DNA from: Tubiluchus corallicola
Lineage: Eukaryota; Priapulida; Priapulimorpha; Priapulimorphida; Tubiluchidae
Length of the DNA stretch: 64,000 bases
Assembly: GCA_030141605.1 (NCBI GenBank)
Contig: JAQGDQ010000089.1
Location: 496,001-560,000, forward strand
Direction: 5' to 3'
Shown: piece by piece, positions 12,701 through 23,632 of the stretch
How positions within the stretch are numbered: position 1 is the first letter of the stretch
Layout of the letters: every line of letters begins with the position of its first letter
Notes under the pieces: generated by a model
Seen by the model: the letters and a program-made list of their open reading frames with translations, nothing else
What the model was told of the DNA's origin: nothing
The model's database searches: none
Translations under genes and position numbers: made by a program

Positions 12701-15700
12701 GCCCGGAGTGCTTCAGTTACCAAGTAATTTTTTTGTTTTCTATTACTTGTGCATTCTGTTTGTTGACTTTGTTTAGCTGCTGGTTTTGTGGATGTAGATG
12801 TCTAATGTTATGTAAGTGTGTTGCAAAAATTGGTGCACGGCAATATGGCACAGGTAAAATTGGCACAGGAACAACAGCACAAATGGAAAAGTTTTGAAAA
12901 GCTAATGACTTTACATGAAAACCAACAACAACAAAAACTTATAACAGTGTATTAAATAGTTGGAAATTATTAAAATTAGAATTTTTTCTACCGACTTCGC
13001 AGACGTGATGCCACTGAACATACAGCTAATGGAAACATTTGACGCCATCCGACTGCCAAACATATCTCAAGGTGAATGCATGCAGGGCAAAATATTAAAA
13101 AAAACGAGACTTTAAAAAAACCAACAACTCTTTAATAAATACTGATGCAGTAATTGTAAAGAAAAAATCGCCAAACTATTTACAGACGTCCACATTTTAT
13201 GATTCTGTTGGCTAGCCGCTTGTCAAGTCAGTTATCCAGTAAGTAAAAAAAGATTATTAGGCTTAAATAAGCACTAATAGTGTTAAATGCCTTCGAAATC
13301 ATTTTCCCAGAGTAGATAAGTATGACAAAAATTTCCTATCTAACAACAGATTGTAATTGCTTGTGGGAAAAAGCGACCATCTAAGTCACAACAATCTGGC
13401 TATAATGCTGATTAACATGACCTCAATCCTTACTTGTATGAATTACAAGAACGATATTTAATTTCATTTTCCAAAGTAGATGCTGAAGAAAGTAGATAAT
13501 ACGGTAGTCGCTGCTTAATCAACCACCACAGGACCAGCAGTAAGTGATCTTAATAAATGTGCGGTTTTATTATGCAGAGGCCTGTTGCAAGCGTATGTAT
13601 TTGGCAAAGTACAGTATGTAAATGCTTCATTCGAATTAAATAATGCCACGCACTTATGAAGATGTTTGCTAATGTTAACTAATATGCACTATCTTTATTT
13701 GTAACATCCGTTTTGTAAAAACTTCGTTTTTTTCCTGTTAGTTTTAGTAACATGTAGTTAATTTATCATTCATTTTTGTAACCAAGTCATACTTACAAAT
13801 TTATGCATTTAATTAAAGTTACATTTATTTATTTTTTTAATTTATTTAATCCGTTGGCCTGACATATAATTTAACGGGTTATGTACGGAAACTTTTGCTT
13901 ATGAGTTCATGCAGGCATGGGGAAGTTAGCTCACTCGCATGCCTGCAGAATGACTCACTCATGCAATAGTGATATCCTCTCAAGGGATGATGTATCTGTC
14001 ATATCCTAAAAAATTTATACTAATAATTTTAATGAATGTAGAAATAAATTATGATTAGCCGGGTCAGTAAGTAATCATCAAGTTTTATAGGGCAAATTTG
14101 TTTTGCAGTTTTAAAGTATCAAGTAGAGTTCAGCACGACTCCTGACAGCAATATCGATGGAATATCTGATGCTAATATATCCATGGTTATACATGGGCAG
14201 CAAGGTAGTACGGGAAAACGTGTTCTTCATACCGCATCATCAGAGATTGCAAGATTTAAACCAGGACAGGTATGAAGTACTTCAGCGTTTGATAAATGTT
14301 TCGATTTTTTCATACGTCTCATTTGCTAAAGATATGTATTCTAACTTATAAAGACGTAGGCCTACTTAACCTGTCATAGTATTGACAAATTATTGCAGCA
14401 GCTAAGTAGGCCTACTTCTTTATAAATTAGAGTTGTATAAAAATCTTGTCGAGTATAATTTACTAAACTACATAGCCACTTAAGATTAGGTTGTCACCAG
14501 TATTTGTTTGGATGTTTTAACCATTAAATATAATGCAATTACATATATGCTGAGCAAACGCTATTTATTGACAGAGTATAATTGATGAAGTCACAACAAT
14601 GGGTACACGTTATTGAGAATTTACAAAAATAATTGTAGTTGTAACAACTTGTATCATGCACACCTCTTTTGGTATTCAGAAAAAAGTTCTATCCTGTCTT
14701 GCAGCCCACCTCTTCTTTCTAAAGAGCTACAGTACTTCCTCCAAGACCCCCACGAAGTGCCGGACGAAAGTTCTGCTCCTTCGAGTTTTGTGAAAAAAAT
14801 GGGCGGAAAACAGAATCAGCTGACAGCTGCTGACCACGTACAGTGTATTAAGTGCAAGTGATTAGGTTTAAATGTAAACCGGTGTGTTTAATTTAACCTT
14901 GATGAAATCATAAGATGTTGTTACAATTTTTCATGATTACACGTGTTTTGATTAAAGTGCTGTTGGTTATATTGATTATATTGGTTATTGGTTATATTGG
15001 TTATATTTTTGCACAGGTTGATAAATTTGAGATTGAAGCAATTCAGCTTGGCGAATTAGAGAAAGTTTCGATAGATTATGATACACCAGGTATAAATTGA
15101 TTTGATTTGCAGATATTCGATTCCATGGTACAGTTTAATGGTGTAATACTCGCTTGAGCAGCAATTGTGATGATTACTTGATTTTAAATCATTGATATAT
15201 GCTTGATGGTAGAAATTATGAAACCATTCTAAAGGATATGGACGTATAATCTCTATCGTTTTATTTTATTTATTAGGATCAACAGGATGGATGTTAGAGA
15301 AGGTATGCATACGTGAATCACCAACTGCAAAGGATCAATACGAGTTCTTCTGTGAGAGGTACAAATTTTTCTGATACAATTTGTGATGAAATTTATGGTT
15401 TTCTAAGTTTATTGTTACAGCTGTGTATAACAGAGGTGTACCTTGTGCTGAATCCCACAGTTTTAATACTGGTACGAATTATAGCGAATTAATACCTTTT
15501 TAAGGATTCTCATATTGTAATGTTTGTTTTTTCTTCATAGGTGGTTTACCAAGAATGGGGCTCCCCACCGCGACCTCGACGTCACATCACATACGGAAGT
15601 GGTCTGCGGCGAAGCGGAGGCTGATCCAGAGAATGGGGAGAAGATAAAGAAGGACTGCGTTGACACGGAGGAGACAGCTGCGGTTCCAGCCACTGATGCT

Positions 15701-18700
15701 GTAAAATCAGATAAAGATGCGGGTAAATGTGGTGAAGTAGTTATTGTGTTGTAAGACATTGGGGTGCGAGACATTCTATGATACCAGTTGTCCAAATATA
15801 GCTTTGGTTTTTGCAGAAGTATAAAATCTGCATTTTTACTCTTTTGTTCTTGTAGTCTTAAAGGATGCATTTCCAGGCCACTTTTAGAAAGCTTGTGACT
15901 CCACCATAATTTGCTTTAAAAGTTACACTAGAAGTGAGCATTTTGTAGCTATTGCTCCCTATGTGTTATATATCTACAGTTGCAAATATTACTGATCAAA
16001 CATCGCCAGTCCTAATTTATTTTTAATGTATTTCTCTGCAATAAATACTTTACTCGTTGTGATTTTGATTAGGGCCTTATTAAAAATATTACTTTTAGTT
16101 TTAATAAAGATTAGCTTAACATGTTAACAATTTTGATACTGTCTTTTATTGCAAATAATATGCAACAGGGCAAGGAACAACTGAGCGGTAAAAGTGTGTA
16201 CATGGTGACGAAAGTTCAGCAGCATCAAGCCTTATCAGTAAATGGTAGCTGAGTTCTCGGAAAACTGTCGTTGGCTAGTTTAATCTGTCATACAGTGCTT
16301 GGCTATTAACCTTATTGGGGAGGCATCATATGAATGTCAACGTTGCTAGAACGCCTCAACTCATTCACTATTTTGTTTTACAGGATCTTTTTTTGGTAAT
16401 GTGCTAGGTTCTGTTTCCGCAAAAATAAATGAATAAATAATGGTTTTTATTAAAAAGTCACACCATAGTAGTAAAACAGAATACAAGGTGTGAATACGAT
16501 AAAAATAGAAAAGAAAATTCAAAAGACGCATAAGAGAAATTGCTTACAAGATAAAAATTTGGCGAAATGACATCTCAATGTCAGTGAAACATTTTAAAAC
16601 CGACTGTGACAATAAATCTTTACTGTAATTTAGATAGAATTTCCTCATTACTATTTATGGCTCGAATTTTTTAACAGGCATTGCTGAATGCTTGTAACAT
16701 TCTGTTCAGATTTCTGGCATGACTAATTTATTAGAAGATCGAGTGGTACAATTGCTGACACTAAAATGTTAAGCAGGAATGGTATTGGATAATGTTAGAA
16801 GCAAAATTTCAAGTTAATTTTTGTCTTCATGTACAACCATGTACATTTAGCAGATGCTGTGTTGAGTGTTGGTTTGCAGCTTGCTGAACTATATAAAAGA
16901 TGGTGTTAAAATGTCATTGTTATATTGCTGCCTTTCACTGCTGTTGATGAAATTGTCAAGTTTTTCGTAATTTTAAATGATATGTAATTTAACACAAGTA
17001 AAATTAGATGAGTATAGAAGTGATTTAAAATTATGATGCATAATTTACTTGTTAATTACCTTTCAGGTTATGTGTTTATTTGTAGGTTTAAGCAGGTACA
17101 TTGTTGAAGTACACACGAGCTTAGGTTCACCTCAGGACATGACAGCTGATGTACATATCACGCTGTACGGTGATACGGGAGACAGCGGTAAACACATCCT
17201 GTCTCACAATGCCATGGAATCTGAGACCAGTACTGTACACAAAGGAGCAAAGTTCAATCCAGGAACTGTAAGTAACCTATAGCAACTCTCGCTACAGTGA
17301 CTTTTAATAGTTTATACTCTCTGAATAATTGGAATCGTTTTTTATTTGCGATAGATTCTTAGCTCAGTCAGAATTTTAAATTTGATTCATGTCTCTGTCA
17401 GTCCGATGTTTTTATACATGTGACATTGGAGAGGTAGCAAGTAACTGTGATTGAAAAATCGGGATCTCATCACATATGTCATGGGAATTTATAGCAACAC
17501 GTATTTCTGGTCTTGTCTCGATGCCCTAGGAAAAAGTATTTTTAGCACCCCTTACACCACGGTCAACACCTTCCCTCAAAATTGAATTTTTCTTACATAA
17601 TACATGTAGAATAATAAAATATAATGGTAATTTATACATGTATTATAATTTACTAATTAGGTGTTGTCAATTACCTATCTACAGCTTATGTTGATTGAAT
17701 TTGAAATTTAATTTATGACACCATTGTTCTTCCTATGTGAAATGACGTAATCTTAGGAAACTAGATAAAGCAGGACTAGAAAGTGTTTTACTTAGGAAAG
17801 ACACTTACTAGCTTTGAAGAGTTATACGTTTTGACAGGAAAATAACACAACTAGTTTGTTTCATTTAATTAAAGTGTTGTGCACTTAAAGAATTACACAT
17901 ACACTGTGTTATTACTTAGGCTAAGCTTCAAAATTAAAGAATTTCTTCCAGAACTTAGTGCCCTAAACAACTGCCAAGTTTGCCTAATGGTAGAGCCGGC
18001 CCTGTCTGGTCTCCATGGACGAGAATGTGAATGACTGAAAGTTGCAAAATGATGACTACTATGAGTGATTTAATTCTGTTAAGCAATGGCAAATGTTATT
18101 TTTATCCTGTAAATTCCTGCAATCCATCCCCTATATATTTTCATTACCGTTGGGGGAGTCTTGTTTAATCGTGTTTGCTTTTGCAAGAGCATCTTGAATG
18201 ATGACTAGTTGTATATATGTGAATCCTTTATTATTTCAACTTATTTCACCAGTTAAATTCATTTTGAGGAAAAACCTCTTCTTTTGTTTGCAACTTCCAA
18301 TAAATGCTAGTGATCCTATTTTATAAATTCCTTCATATATTTTTACATTCATAGCAGTCATTTAGCAAGTGTTTGTCAAGCTTGCTATGTAGCTGCTTAT
18401 GTACTTTCTTTGTGATGTAAGAAACTAGGGCTGAGCATCGAATGCTCGAGTTCGAAAATTCGAATTTGATTCCAACCTGAAATTATGGACGTGAATAATT
18501 CACTACTTCAATTACATACATTTTTCATCATTAAAACATTTGAAGCAGTATGCAGTCAGCACAATTTAGCACAATTTCTATGCACAATTTTTAAACAAAT
18601 TATTGGTGTTTGTTACTGCAGAGCAACATCAAGCAATACGCATGTTCTTTGCAATACTGCTTTTTATTTACAATTCGAAAATCTTTAAAAGTGGAATCGA

Positions 18701-20471
18701 ATTCGACAGAATTCAAAACTTGATAGTAACTCATTGAAGTTCATTTGGCAGCATTGCAAGGTTAGTTTTGATAAAATGAAATTTCTGGCTAAGTTTTAGA
18801 TCATTAATAAAACAACCTAATACAGCTTCCTTCAAGGTTAAATTCATGCGAATAAACAACACATTCTATTATAGGCTGAGAGGTTCATTATAAAGGCACC
18901 GCCACTGGGTAAACTGCAGCGTATTGTGATTGGACATGATAACAAAGGGTCAAAACCCAGTTGGTACCTTGACAAAGTTACTGTGAAGGATGAGGAAGGC
19001 AACGAGGTCACATTTCCGTGCGATAAGTAAGTTTACATACCATGGTATTGTTCAGAGAAACAGTTTTGATATGCTAAACGAACCCCTCACCCGTGATCGT
19101 GCGGTTAGCATAAAAGCTTCAACATTTAGCAGAAGCATTGCACCTGTAATTCAAACATGGCTTATTTGACTGCCTGGCTGCCTTTTCCTGAAACCTTAGG
19201 ACAGGTAAGTTATTGGCTCTTCGAACCATTTTATGCTAAGCCATCTGGACTATCAAATCCTTATCAAAATACTGGTTCTTGTCCGGCAGAATAACTTTTA
19301 ATTTGCCTGAAGTTTTGAGGAATTCATAATACTAAAGTAACAATAGAAAATTTTTAGGAGAAGGCGAATGTGAATAGCTGAGTTGTCACCCTGTGTGCTT
19401 TGCAATTGAGGTCAAGCAGCCAAGCTAGTTAGTGAATGCTAGGTGACACAGGGTTCGATACTCACTCTAGGAAATTTTCATTTACCATGCTGATTCTGCT
19501 GTTTGGAGGATGCATTAACATCCGAATGTGTCTAAGACGCCTCATCTTAGAGGTTTTGTCTAGCTTGAGCTATGTTCCTATCTTGCCACATGCATCTGTA
19601 TTAAAGCAGGTCATCGAATGATGTAAAAAAATCTTGTATTGATCTCTCCTTACTTTGTAGATGCCTCCTAATAGTCACGTTTAAGCTTATTTTATTACCT
19701 AATTTCCTGGACGATGCTTGTGTTATTATTTTGAAGCGCGTAAACAAGACATTAACAAGTGCACGTCTGAAGCACTGTATGTGCCATACTGCCCCACTTG
19801 ACTTTTGCCATTTGCAGGCAATTTTCTGTAAAACTTCATTTGATATTTACTACAACATAGGAGGCAGAAAAGTATGCGGATCTCCACGTTGACATTACGG
19901 AGAGACGACGTGGCACTCAGGCGTGGGAGAGGGAGGGGAACTGTCTTGCGTAACCCACCAGTCAGAGGGAGGGGAGGCCGGTCTAATCCTGCTCGCATGA
20001 CACACTAGTGTAACTCACACTCACAGTGAATAGGTTGGACGTTTTAGTTTTTTTATTTATCTTTTTTGTTTCATATACATTTCCACAGAATTATTACATT
20101 GTGTTATGTTTAGTTAATACACTTTTAGCACTTTGTTTTTTACCAGCAGTTGTAGTTAGCCAAATAGTTAAACACAGCAAATATCTTCTTTTAAATTAGG
20201 GATGTGCCACTTAAAATTGCTCTTTATGAGCGGCAGGAAAGGCCGAGTTTTTATAGTCCTTTTTTAATGATTTTTTTGCGTTATTGCAGTTGCATTAATT
20301 GTCTTCTTTTTACATTAGTTCGTTATACTGCTATCTTGGACTGCCCAACAGGTTAGCTAACTGTCACTGCTGTCTAAGGCAAAAACAATGCTTAATTGAA
20401 AGAGCTGTTTTAGGTGGTTTGATGCTGGGAAAGAAGACAAGAAAGTGGAGAGAGAACTCATGTTAGCTTGA
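1..20471 (+). CDS. LOXHD1-like: LOXHD1-like protein with tandem PLAT domains (3' part of gene)
   Basis: Spliced gene running in from the left. Exons I assign: 1-29, 653-785, 1370-1530, 1863-2020, 3106-3206, 4039-4277, 5872-6004, 7290-7441, 7842-7990, 10093-10220, 11372-11541, 12208-12297, 12594-12723, 14109-14269, 15017-15089, 15277-15358, 15541-15722, 17086-17267, 18875-19026 and 20414-20471 (stop TGA). All junctions are GT-AG and reading phase is kept throughout, giving 886 codons. The product is a string of PLAT (LH2) beta-sandwich domains showing the family signatures 'V.L.G..GDTG', 'F.I.A..LG.L..V.I.HD' and 'W.L.KV.V'. Tandem PLAT repeats with almost nothing else define LOXHD1, which in vertebrate hair cells is a stereocilia protein; PLAT domains usually bind lipid or protein at membranes. 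Upstream exons and the N-terminus are outside the window. Family call is firm; one-to-one orthology with vertebrate LOXHD1 is inference. Confidence 0.9.
1370..3206 (+). other. PLAT domain 1 (exons 1370-1530, 1863-2020, 3106-3206)
   Basis: 'Y-type' PLAT unit. It begins YEYVIQIYTADIPGAG, contains the GENGDTGKRLL loop, then VDEFQIAALDLGKL and WYVEKVLVK, and ends with the WIDDGSWDRSLQ strand. Intron phases are 1-0-2-1. Near-canonical PLAT spacing with both conserved tryptophans. Confidence 0.88.
2442..2826. mobile_element. TA-flanked MITE, copy A (intronic)
   Basis: About 380 bp bounded by AAGCCTTTTCACAG on the left and CTGTGAAAAGGCT on the right. Both inner ends carry the motif AAGGTTAAG or its complement CTTAACCTTTGACC. 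The left flank reads ATA but the right flank has lost its TA. Oriented opposite to the other copies: the GATGATGATG stretch here sits at the left end. Non-autonomous; no coding frame. Lies in a LOXHD1-like intron. Confidence 0.75.
4039..6004 (+). other. PLAT domain 2 (exons 4039-4277, 5872-6004)
   Basis: 'W-type' unit: EGIWSCTVTTDDRGCHEGD, then LVAYGDDGISPVLEL, LDFGKIGKIYKIRVTYEN and the terminal exon IKLQDKSTSEI. The first exon (239 nt) fuses what is split in two in domain 4 (11372-11541 and 12208-12297), so an intron was lost here or gained there. Phases 1-0-1. Confidence 0.85.
5400..5640. repeat. Dispersed intronic repeat (family with 12,830-13,090)
   Basis: AAACCAACAGTGACAAAACT and TAT..AGTTTATTAAATA match 12,910-12,965 (AAACCAACAACAACAAAAAC, then a TGTATTAAATA block). 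A further partial match follows at about 13,100-13,200. Unclassified, no coding capacity. Confidence 0.4.
8880..9460. repeat. Dispersed intronic repeat, copy 1
   Basis: Matches 10,630-11,130 in the same orientation. Shared blocks include GTTATTGATTTTTCTT, AGTTTTATAATCAA, TGGAAAGT, TACTTTAACTTTGGAATAAA and CAGTCCAAGGTGTTTTTGT..GACT. No long ORF. Probably a transposon remnant of unknown class; the copies lie in neighbouring introns on each side of exon 10093-10220. Confidence 0.5.
9655..9786 (-). mobile_element. One end of a pogo/Tigger-like DNA transposon (remnant)
   Basis: Read on the minus strand the end is CAGTCAACCTCGGGTATAAG followed by GTACTCGCTTATAAGGGACTT, preceded by TA. CAGT-starting ends with repeated 'CGSTTATAAGGGA'-type units next to TA are typical of pogo/Tigger family termini. 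I see no matching opposite end, so this is a solo end or heavily decayed copy. Confidence 0.4.
10630..11130. repeat. Dispersed intronic repeat, copy 2
   Basis: Second copy of the element at 8,880-9,460, with TGCTTTAACTTTGGAATAAA and CAGTTCAGAGTGTTTAGGT as the clearest matching blocks. It also has its own insert rich in GAGAG and CACACTC near 10,880-10,930. Confidence 0.5.
11372..12723 (+). other. PLAT domain 4 (exons 11372-11541, 12208-12297, 12594-12723)
   Basis: 'W-type' unit: GQWTVWTVTGPDHMVVGN, LVFVGSQRESQPISLG, VDVEEDVGELLKVRIGFDD, CWFLQS, then VKFQHSESRAQFSYNINSW. Phases 1-0-0-1. Its last exon (130 nt) is the counterpart of the 133-nt exons at 653-785 and 5872-6004. Confidence 0.87.
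12830..13215. repeat. Dispersed intronic repeat (family with 5,400-5,640)
   Basis: Begins with short imperfect repeats of GGCACAGG(T/A)A units (12,845-12,885), then the AAACCAAC block shared with 5,450. A second, shorter AAACCAACAAC block recurs at about 13,117. Unclassified. Confidence 0.4.
14109..15722 (+). other. PLAT domain 5 plus acidic linker (exons 14109-14269, 15017-15089, 15277-15358, 15541-15722)
   Basis: 'Y-type' unit: LKYQVEFSTTPDSNIDG, GQQGSTGKRVL, VDKFEIEAIQLGELEKVSI, GWMLEKVCIRE and RWFTKNGAPHRDLDV. The second half is cut by an extra phase-1 intron not present in domains 1 and 3. The last exon continues into a Glu/Asp/Lys-rich, probably disordered linker of about 45 residues. 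The donor that leads to domain 6 is GCGG|gtaaat at 15722/15723. If this intron is retained, the frame runs to TAA at 15752-15754. Confidence 0.82.
16040..16045 (+). terminator. Candidate intronic poly(A) signal (short LOXHD1-like isoform)
   Basis: AATAAA about 290 nt downstream of the in-frame TAA at 15752-15754 that is reached if the intron after 15722 is retained. Would support an isoform ending after PLAT domain 5. AATAAA also occurs by chance in AT-rich DNA. Confidence 0.25.
17086..20471 (+). other. PLAT domain 6, C-terminal (exons 17086-17267, 18875-19026, 20414-20471)
   Basis: 'Y-type' unit and the most canonical PLAT domain in the window: SRYIVEVHTSLGSPQ, HITLYGDTGDSGKHIL, LGKLQRIVIGHDNKGSKPSW, YLDKVTVKDEEGNE, FPCDKWFDAGKEDKKVEREL. 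The short final exon ends VERELMLA and then TGA at 20469-20471, where PLAT repeats of this family normally finish, so this is the true C-terminus. Confidence 0.88.
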
Positions 20472-20656
20472 TGAGCAATTAGTTGATGTACTGATTGATT
20501 GTTTGATCACGTTTCTGTGGATTCCAATGCCACGATACGTTTTGGTACAACATTTCTATGGAGATAATCGATAGATGAATTGTCAAGTGTCTGACTGTGA
20601 GACAAGGGAGTCATGTATATTGTTATAAGTAGTCTATATAAGCACTTCTTACTGGC

Positions 20657-20662
20657 AATAAA
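20657..20662 (+). terminator. Candidate poly(A) signal of the LOXHD1-like gene
   Basis: AATAAA about 190 nt after the stop codon at 20471, just before the (TA)n tract. Position is reasonable for a short 3' UTR; not tested against transcripts. Confidence 0.45.
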
Positions 20663-20711
20663 AATGAATATCAAGACAACAGATTTTTTAGAAACTCGCA
20701 ATGCCGTCTTC

Positions 20712-20733
20712 ATATATATATATATATATATAT

Positions 20734-20818
<85 letters not shown>
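20712..20818. repeat. (TA)n microsatellite
   Basis: About 107 bp of TA dinucleotides with one TCTT interruption near 20,733. It lies just beyond the LOXHD1-like 3' end. Confidence 0.98.
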
Positions 20819-20822
<4 letters not shown>

Positions 20823-21479
20823 TTGTTTATTTGTTAATTAAGTAATTTTGTTGCTTGTGGTATCTGATTTTATTTATCAGCTAATGTAGCTTGCGAGACC
20901 AGCTAACTGAATTCAAGGTTTCAGTCATGTGATTTATAATTGCTGTACAGTGTCATACACTGGCTAATATTTTACTGTAGAACCAAAGTGTTATTTGTGG
21001 CTGGATGCTTTTCAATTACTGTGAAATTGACACAGTATGATATTATGTATAATAAATGTATAATAATCCAAACATAATTAGTTCATTTGTGACAGGTGTG
21101 TGAAGATTGCGTATGATTTGTGTGAGATTTATAATTGTTTATGTTAGCAATCTGGAGATGATTCCAAGGCTATCAATGTTAACTTGCAGAATAGTGCTAA
21201 GCAGAAACGATGCGAGTATTTACATCTTTTATATTCATCTAGTAACTATATTCATAACATTTACGAATGTTACTGGAGAAGAAACCATGAATGTGGAACA
21301 TTGGAACATGGTGATTTTACCGGATAATGGTCATCTGCTGAGTTAACATTTGGATAGTCATTGTAGCATGCTTGTTGTTATCGCACACATTGTACTTGCT
21401 GTTGTTAATCGAACGATAGTCCTCAAAACTGTTTGTATGACTGCAACAAGTGTGCCCATGTGTTTGATTGCAATCATAT

Positions 21480-21625
21480 TAATAGTGCTCGAGTGCACAT
21501 AATGTTCTTGATTGTACTGATACTAATACTTATCTGATTGCACATCATGTGCTTCGCCATAGTGATATTGCACATGATGTGCTTGACTACAATGATATGA
21601 ATTCTTACGATATTGCACATCATGT
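21480..21625. repeat. Degenerate minisatellite
   Basis: Three to four diverged units, each about 45-50 bp, built around ATTGCACAT(C/G)ATGTGCTT followed by a TGATAT block. Each unit contains a short palindrome, GCACATNATGTGC. Confidence 0.55.
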
Positions 21626-22339
21626 TGTTAGTACACCTGCAAAATGTAGTTGTAGATGGACCACCAGTCAATTTTTGTAGTTAGTATATTTCACTTGTAT
21701 CATTGGAACTTGTATTTTTGTTGGCTTAACTGACTGCTAGCACATAATAATTATAGTTCTGCATATAAGCATAGAAACTGGAAATAGTTGTAATAGGAGA
21801 ACAAATGTTTACAGTAGCCAGCCATGTACGTTGTACAATTAGTTACTCACTATATTTTAACATAGATGGCTTGCGAGTAAACTAGAATTGTGGATTTTTA
21901 TATTGCTATGCCCTTGAACAACCTCTTTACGCTGAGATGGTTTACTGCCATTACCTATATAAAAAGCTTTCACTGTGAGTGTAAAGTTGCTTCTATATGC
22001 ACCACCAGCATGTTGTGTTGCACTTATTTTAAGAAAGATACTGAACCAAGAAGTACCTTTCCTAGGTTTTTCCAAAACATGTTTAGGTCTGTGTGGTGTC
22101 GTGCTGTAACTCCATTGACAAATGTTGCTCATATTTTTGTTTCTCATTTTTCTTCATACCTTCCTCTTTTTTGCAGTGGGTTTCCTTTCTGGAAACAACA
22201 AACCCACTTCTTATCCCGAAAGTTATAGATCCCATGCCCACATCATACCATATCATGACTTTGTGCAATTATGATGTGTATGCTATCTATTATATTTAAT
22301 TCCATTTTGAATTCATCACGTGAAAAATACAGGTGCAGT

Positions 22340-22757
22340 AAGCCTTTTCACAGTTTCGCTATGCATAGGCGCAGTTGCTGTAGGTCAAAGGTTAAATGAA
22401 CCCCAGCAACATGCCTTAACTACAATTAACAAATGACGTGGGTAAAACAAAGCCATCTGCCTCATCGGTTCATTAACTTCGATTGCAATGCCATTTCTTT
22501 GTTGTGTTGCGAGGAGTTAATTATGCATTAGTCTGTGCATAGAATGATTTACTAGCAGGATCTTGCTTGGGAACAAGACAAAATGAACTGGACCAAAGGT
22601 AACGAGGTGTAGGTTCTAACTAGCTGTTAAAACTGTTACTATTACAATAACATGGACTGTGAGACGTCGTCCAGTATACACATATGTGTTGTCAGGTTCA
22701 CTTCACCTTTGACCTTTTCAGGACCATCGTCAATCTATGGGACTGTGAAAAGGCTTT
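22340..22757. mobile_element. TA-flanked MITE, copy B (intergenic)
   Basis: Begins AAGCCTTTTCACAGTTTCGC and ends GACTGTGAAAAGGCTTT. Inner motifs GGTCAAAGGTTAAA on the left and ACCTTTGACCTTTTCAGG on the right show the long imperfect inverted repeats. About 415 bp, the longest copy. No ORF. Confidence 0.75.
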
Positions 22758-23594
22758 TTGTGAACAATTGGGAGACACTTACCATTTTGCCAGTTAACAA
22801 TTACAGTTAATTTCCACAGTAATGTTTCTCATACCTGAACTGCATGTGCGCACAATCTTTTACGCCCTCATGCAAAAACTTGAGCACAAAGTAGTACATT
22901 TGGCGAAAACGTAACAATTCATTTGTTTACCATTGAAGTGTCTATACCTGGAATACTGGAGCTTACTAGACTGTTTTTTTTTCAAATAATTCAAGGTCAA
23001 ATTAGAAATTGGATATTTTAGATGAATTCCAATGTAGGAGAGACTCATTGTTTGCATTGCAAGCATATAAAAACATTGTGGGTGGGTGGGCTTTGGGGCA
23101 AGCAAGCCGATTTACTGGGTTCTGCTGTTTAATTCAAGCAGTTTGCTGTATTACACTAAATCTGTTACAGCTGTAACTGATATTTATGATCTAGTGCGCA
23201 ACTTCTGTTTATGGTTAAGCCAGTCATGTAAGGAAATCACTTCAGTGTGAAGAAAAGTTTCTGTTGTGTTACAGATTTTTCAAAATTTAAAAACCTATAA
23301 AAATATGCCAAATATGGTACATATCATAGTTACATTGTGGCTACACTGTACTGTATATGTGTGTTGTATGTTGATATACAGTAGTAATCTGAGTTATTTT
23401 GTTGGCTTTCCATTTTCTTCTAATTTGATTATTGGTTTTTAGTTTGTTTGATTTTATTTTTTGTTTTTCTTAGGTTTTTATTTTGCATATTTTTATTCAG
23501 TTTGCTATTACGAAATTTGATTTTTTGATGTTACATCTTGGTTAATTTTTATTTGTGTTAATCGTTTGTGTTTTGCTTTTAAGAAACAGTTTTA

Positions 23595-23632
23595 TTATTA
23601 TTATTATTATCATCATCATCATCATCATCACC
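23595..23632. repeat. (ATT)n(ATC)n compound microsatellite
   Basis: Runs of TTA/ATT followed directly by CATCATCATC units; simple repeat with no other signal. Confidence 0.85.

Noticed and set aside
15535-15870. Minus-strand frame of 111 codons
   Set aside because: Antisense of the acidic LOXHD1-like linker exon; no family similarity.
20613-20819. Frame ending in Ile-Tyr repeats
   Set aside because: Translation of the (TA)n tract; no domain or splice support.
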